This document shows, in pieces, positions 8,853 to 12,006 of a stretch of DNA of 12,006 bases; position 1 is the stretch's first letter, and every line of letters starts with the position of its first letter. Source of the DNA: Candolleomyces eurysporus. Lineage: Eukaryota; Basidiomycota; Agaricomycetes; Agaricales; Psathyrellaceae. Below the pieces are notes generated by a model. The model had not been told where the DNA came from. It did not search any database and saw only the letters and a list, made by a program, of their open reading frames with translations. The stretch is from the NCBI GenBank assembly GCA_027579435.1, contig JANBPK010001757.1:1-12006 (forward strand), in the 5' to 3' direction. A program made the position numbers and the translations under genes.

Positions 8853-9175
8853 CAGCGCACGCTATGAATATCAGCATAAATTTGAATACTAATAGCTAGA
8901 GACTCGATTTGATTATCGCTTGAGCAATGCGTCCAGCAGGGGCTTTTTGCAATATATATGCCTTGTGATTTTCGCACTCACTTGCTCATTATCATGGCGA
9001 AGCGTTGAACGAGACGGTGGAAAGGTCCCATTGCCTATGAAAGGACGCCCTAATATGCAGATCTGAATATGAAATACCCGTCTATCGATCTGTCCATACG
9101 TCTAACCAAGAAATGCTAAGACCTTGACCAGTGTCCAGGACCACCCGAATGGGCCATTATGATTAGCGTTGCGGT
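8853..9175. other. intergenic region, HNH gene to psi-C promoter
   Basis: About 320 nt in which I see no gene, repeat or recognisable control site. It contains the 3' flank of the HNH gene and the unique sequence before the direct repeat that opens the psi-C block. Confidence 0.5.
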
Positions 9176-9206
9176 GAATGAGTCAAAGGTGACGGCATCA
9201 CGTGTA
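9176..9206 (+). repeat. direct repeat, left copy, flanking psi-C
   Basis: About 31 nt beginning GAATGAGTCAAA and ending CATCACGTGTA. It is nearly identical to 9872-9903 with one small indel and a few substitutions. It includes TGAGTCA (9179-9185) and ATCACGTG (9197-9204). CGAGTCAT (9231-9238) follows, completing the promoter module seen upstream of the other GNAT copies. The repeat is therefore best explained as the conserved promoter of two paralogues, not as a transposon target duplication. Confidence 0.7.
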
Positions 9207-9240
9207 GCCCTGCGGCATGAAAGTAGGCGACGAGTCATAG

Positions 9241-9700
9241 CCCACTGAATGCCATCTGCAAAGTCCGCGCAGAGGAGCGAACTGATCGGCGACATGAAAA
9301 TCGACCTGTCGGACGCTCGTGCTAGCGGGTTGACCACAGAATACAGTCGAGAGGGCGAAGACGATAGTCTGAATAAAGAGGCCAACCCTGCCGAACAGAG
9401 GGAAGAACAAAAAGAGCGGAACATTGGTTGTGAAACGCACTTTCTCCCTCAGTGCTGAACGAACCTGCCGGCCATAGTTTAGCTTTCTCCTAGGCACTAC
9501 AGCAAAGGGATCATGACAGATACTTGGGCCATTCCTAGGATGAAGGCGAGACGTTTTATATGCGGGGCCTTCAGAACCAAGCGTCCGAGTATTTCAGAGG
9601 AACGGGGTTCAAGACCAGGTCTGTCCAGGAAGATGTGACGGAAGTGAGAGGTCAATAACGGGGAATCCACATCCTAGAGTGGGGTTCAGATCAACGGTAA
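9241..9700 (+). pseudogene. GNAT pseudogene psi-C (start and exon 1 deleted)
   Basis: This is a decayed third copy related to A and B. Homology begins abruptly in mid exon 2 (AGTCCGCGCAGAGGAGCGAA, then ELIGDMKIDLSDARA in frame) and follows the A/B protein to the last codon. The damage includes loss of the start codon, exon 1, intron 1 and the first third of exon 2. The donor of the second intron is weakened to GTGAAA (9430). A TAG at 9480-9482 replaces the Trp codon of FWLA. There is an in-frame 21-nt deletion after ATGACAGA, a net 7-nt loss in the TGNQASVRVFEK region, and a TAA at 9656-9658 replacing Lys. The expected final stop is at 9698-9700. It cannot make a GNAT protein. The promoter block upstream survives, so it might still be transcribed. 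Confidence 0.92.
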
Positions 9701-9836
9701 CACTTACCGGTGTCCGTTATCTATGTAAATGTCGAATTATGTTGCTCGGAATGGTCGAAATGCCGAGGGACTTGTGATATGCATCGGGGGCCAAATGGTA
9801 CGAGACGCACAATAGCAACTGAGAGGGTCGTCCATC
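9701..9836. repeat. remnant of unit A/B 3' flank behind psi-C
   Basis: The sequence after psi-C aligns with the A/B flank: GGTGTCCGTTATCTAT, then a jump of roughly 130 nt, then AAATGTC...GTTAGCTCGGA-like sequence and GGTACGAGACGCACAATAG, ending near TCGTCCA. The missing piece holds the hairpin. The break lies at TTATCTAT, which occurs twice in unit B (about 6093 and 6217), suggesting deletion between short direct repeats. This shows that psi-C arose as a full segment copy and was then trimmed. Confidence 0.8.
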
Positions 9837-9873
9837 AACGCGCAGCTGTGTTGCGCGTTCAATGACGCGTTGA
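9835..9873. other. overlapping inverted repeats before GNAT D promoter
   Basis: AACGCGCA (9837-9844) pairs with TGCGCGTT (9852-9859) over a 7-nt loop. The overlapping TCAACGCG (9835-9842) also pairs with CGCGTTGA (9866-9873). The two hairpins are mutually exclusive. They sit exactly where the psi-C flank ends and the D promoter begins. Confidence 0.65.
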
Positions 9874-9962
9874 ATGAGTCAAAAAGTGACGCCATCACGT
9901 GTAAATAGGCGAACTGGTGGGTAGGAAAGTGAGTATCTCTTGTCAACAACGCGACGAGTCAT
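9872..9962 (+). promoter_or_regulatory. putative promoter module of GNAT D (includes right direct repeat)
   Basis: TGAGTCA (9875-9881), ATCACGTG (9894-9901) and CGAGTCAT (9955-9962) repeat the arrangement found before psi-C. The first 32 nt (9872-9903) are the right copy of the direct repeat at 9176-9206. The distance to the start codon at 10040 is about 77 nt. A further GACTCGAGTC palindrome lies just before the start, near 10020-10029. E-box and Gcn4/AP-1-like identities are assigned by motif only. Confidence 0.5.
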
Positions 9963-10039
9963 TTCTGTCAGAGTATATCAAGTCAATTAGAGAAGGTTGC
10001 GATAAAGTAAACACATACTGACTCGAGTCTTCACTCCTG

Positions 10040-10921
10040 ATGTACATTCTTGCCGGCGGCCAGTACTATCCACTTTGGATAAACCGACAGACGGAGGAAC
10101 CCTTGCTACGACTGAAGCGACACAAGAATATGATCATTACTCCTCCGAGGGGTGACGATGCAGCGGGATTATGCACTTTAATGAATCATCCTCTGGTGTA
10201 CGAACGGATGGACATCCCATCGGTCCCATACCACCTCGGTAACGTTGATGTGCAGCTGAAATCTTGTCAAGCTAACACTCGAGTTACGTTGCAGCACAGG
10301 CGGAAGAGTGTCTCCAACAGTCGAGGCAGAAGAGCGACAATGTGCTGGCAACATTGCGGGAAGCTCAGGCGCAGTCAAAGCAAGGAACGGTCCTGGTGGA
10401 CGCGTGCCCGGTAGAATGGATACGCGAGGTTCAGCCAAACGGAGATGCTGTCCTCATTNGGGGGGATCTTCTGTAGCCGATGTGAGCTGGGGGAGTTCCT
10501 GGGCCCGCAAGGCCCCAAGGTCATGGAGATGGGGCAGAGGGCAGAGCTCCGAGAAGACAACCTGAATCTCGAAACCGGAGACCCAGAAATTGTCTGGACA
10601 ATAAAGGGTGAGTTGGGGCAGCTATGAGCACAAACTATTGCCAACATTATTGCAGTCTTCCTTGCAGCGAGCCACCACGGCCGAGGCATCGCGAGCGACG
10701 CAATAAACACGCTCCTGCACGACTGGCTCGTGCCGCGGATGGGGGTGCGGCGGATCCTGGCGTTCCCATACGTAGGAAACCACGGCGGAGTCAAGGTGTT
10801 TCTGAAAAACTCGTTCCGGTTCCTGTTTGGCTGCGAGAACCACGCGCTGGTGCGGGGGATGGCGAGGAGCGTAAACGTAGTAGAATGGCGGCTAGACAGC
10901 GACTCTGACAGTAGTACATAG
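10040..10921 (+). CDS. GNAT-family N-acetyltransferase, diverged copy D
   Basis: This is the fourth array member. Exons are 10040-10238, 10295-10607 and 10656-10921, with introns of 56 and 48 nt at the same positions and phases as in A and B. Skipping the N at 10459, which sits beside six G, makes exon 2 312 nt and the whole 777 nt (258 aa). With the N counted the frame breaks. The N-terminus MYILAGGQYYPLWINRQTEE parallels MYNRQYHPLQVNPNTGE of copy A. WTIKVFLAASHHGRGIA (about residues 167-183) parallels WNIGFWLAPSHHSKGIM and here has the canonical G-x-A end of the acetyl-CoA loop. HDWLVPRMGVRRI and GVKVFLKNSFRF follow. The C-terminus is unusual: NVVEWRLDSDSDSST, an acidic Ser/Asp tail absent from A and B. 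Exon 3 is clearly richer in G+C than its neighbours. The stop is only 96 nt before SHO1. Probably functional but diverged; substrate unknown. Confidence 0.85.
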
Positions 10922-11017
10922 AGACTATTTGTAAAGGGGCGTGGGAAGGTTGGTTGCTGTGACCTGTTACTATTAGGACGGTTGGGAGTGACCGCCGCAG
11001 TCTCCAACGTCCACGCC
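10922..11017 (+). promoter_or_regulatory. short GNAT D to SHO1 intergenic gap
   Basis: Only 96 nt separate the GNAT D stop from the SHO1 start, on the same strand. The SHO1 core promoter and 5' leader must therefore lie here or inside the GNAT D gene. AGGGG (10935-10939) matches the yeast stress-response element core bound by Msn2/4-type factors. That would suit an osmosensor gene, but the motif is short and its use here is unproven. Confidence 0.35.
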
Positions 11018-12006
11018 ATGCCTCCTCGAGGAAATGAAGGTTTCGATTTCACGCCTATTCTGACCCACTACCTCTTTCTCTTCACCTCAATACTATCAGT
11101 CGTAGGTCCTTCGCCTTTCCCAAGTCACACCTGCTTCATCTCCGCCCCAGATCGCTTGGTTTATTGCCTTTATCTCGCAAGCATATGTCACAGCTAAGAG
11201 TCCGTCCTTTTTCCGCCCAATCTACCCCCATAGCCTCACCTAGTCTCTAGTTGGCAATGTCAATGTCGGCACCCTCTGGTTCGCCATTTTCCTCCAGCTC
11301 GCCCTCATTCTCGGCGTCCTCTACACGCTCGCAACAGACTCGATCGCCATGAATCGCTTCCAGATATCCGTCTTCGGCGCAGTCGCGCTTGTTTTCGCCG
11401 TCGGCGGCGTCAACGCAGGTATCTATGCACCCGCTGGCTCCCTGAATGCGATGGCCGCTGGCTGGCTCATCCTTTCCATCGTCGACCTCCTCTGGGTCCT
11501 CTACTTCACCTCAGAGGAAGACTCTCTCACACTCCACATCTTCAACTCCCTCGGCACAGGCGGTCTCACAGGCCCTGGCCGCAGACGTCGTACGCGCTCC
11601 CAGTCCGTCATGAATATGCAGGGCAACGGGTACACCGGTAGCTATGGCGGGGGTGGAATAGGGTCGCACGACCCCTACGATACCAAATTGGCAGGTGGGA
11701 TGGGCTACGGAGGTGGCAGTCCAGCTATCCGAAACCAGAACAGCTTCCCAAGCATGAACGACGGAAATCGCAGTCTCGGTGGAAACACCGGTGCTGGCAG
11801 CGTTCACAACGTTACAACCACCGGTTCAGTCGGCGGGAACGACAACGGCCCGAGTTCACCACTTATGGCTGGCCCCGGTGTTGGAGCTGGAACCAGCATC
11901 CAGGAATCCAGTATCGCACCAGATACGTATGCTTACAAGGCAAAGGCGCTGTATGCATGTGAGTCTCCGCTTTAGTGTTCTTTCTATTTTCACTTTGGTC
12001 TGATGA
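11018..12006 (+). CDS. SHO1: SHO1 osmosensor, 3' part beyond window
   Basis: This is a plasma-membrane osmosensor and scaffold feeding the HOG MAP-kinase pathway; in yeast its SH3 domain binds Pbs2. Exons are 11018-11101, 11151-11199 and 11251-11958. The introns are 49 and 51 nt (GTAGGT...CAG and GTCCGT...TAG), and a third intron starts with GTGAGT at 11959. The visible 280 residues begin MPPRGNEGFDFTPILTHY, as in other fungal Sho1 proteins. Four hydrophobic segments lie at about residues 14-38, 51-71, 82-102 and 112-130; QISVFGAVALVFA and AAGWLILSIVDLLWVLYF are highly typical. Then comes the conserved TSEEDSL...LGTGGLT and a Gly/Asn/Ser-rich cytoplasmic linker (about 150-265). The first SH3 strand YKAKALYA (about 272-279) is interrupted by intron 3, and the remaining SH3 domain lies past the right edge. 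The gene is cut by the window, not broken. Confidence 0.95.

Noticed and set aside
8609..8977. 122-codon minus-strand open frame
   Set aside because: It is antisense to the last HNH exon and spans an N, with no family resemblance.
9176..9903. Direct repeats around psi-C as a target-site duplication
   Set aside because: At about 31 nt they are too long for a typical target duplication and contain the promoter motifs shared by all GNAT copies, so paralogous promoters explain them better.
10375..11052. 225-codon open frame on the minus strand
   Set aside because: It is a shadow antisense to GNAT D exons 2-3 and the SHO1 start. It resembles no family and needs the N to be read through.
11511..11807. 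98-codon minus-strand open frame
   Set aside because: It is antisense to the SHO1 linker and arises from its GC-rich codons.

Overview
This window looks like nuclear DNA of a filamentous basidiomycete, most likely an Agaricomycete. The genes are split by many very short introns of about 45 to 80 nt with GT...AG borders. The last gene is a fungus-specific osmosensor, SHO1. The protein families, namely fungal HNH proteins, GEPFLRL-type GNATs and salicylate-hydroxylase-like FAD enzymes, are the kind expanded in Agaricomycetes. A Rhizoctonia/Ceratobasidium-type genome would fit, but that is only a guess. Four isolated N characters sit beside homopolymers. In three coding places, skipping the N restores the frame, so the Ns look like assembly artefacts.

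Layout: (1) 1-502 holds no recognisable gene. (2) 503-2350, minus strand, is a complete ten-exon FAD-dependent monooxygenase of 419 aa. (3) 2351-3035 is the divergent intergenic region. It contains one possible minus-strand exon remnant at 2978-3095. (4) 3036-4777 and 4978-6691 are two tandem copies of a ~1.7 kb segment. Each carries an intact three-exon GNAT acetyltransferase gene of 246 aa, a promoter region and a long 3' flank. (5) 6692-7601 is mostly featureless apart from a microrepeat and a small hairpin. (6) 7602-8852, plus strand, is a five-exon fungal HNH-nuclease-like gene. It has lost a key His and has a frameshift in a run of eight A. (7) 9176-9836 is a third, dead GNAT copy (psi-C). 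It keeps its promoter block but has lost its start and exon 1. (8) 10040-10921 is a fourth, strongly diverged but apparently intact GNAT of 258 aa. (9) 11018 to beyond the right edge is SHO1, with four membrane segments and a linker, cut just where the SH3 domain begins.

The unifying theme is a four-member GNAT array (A, B, psi-C, D) lying between a FAD monooxygenase and SHO1, interrupted by the HNH gene. All four members share an upstream module: ATCACGTG followed 30-60 nt later by CGAGTCAT. This holds even where the coding sequence has diverged or been lost. The array shows duplication, patchy homogenisation between A and B, microhomology deletions in psi-C and divergence in D. No mobile element, RNA gene or CRISPR array was seen. 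All exon structures were inferred by eye from splice signals, frame closure and family resemblance; none has transcript support here.
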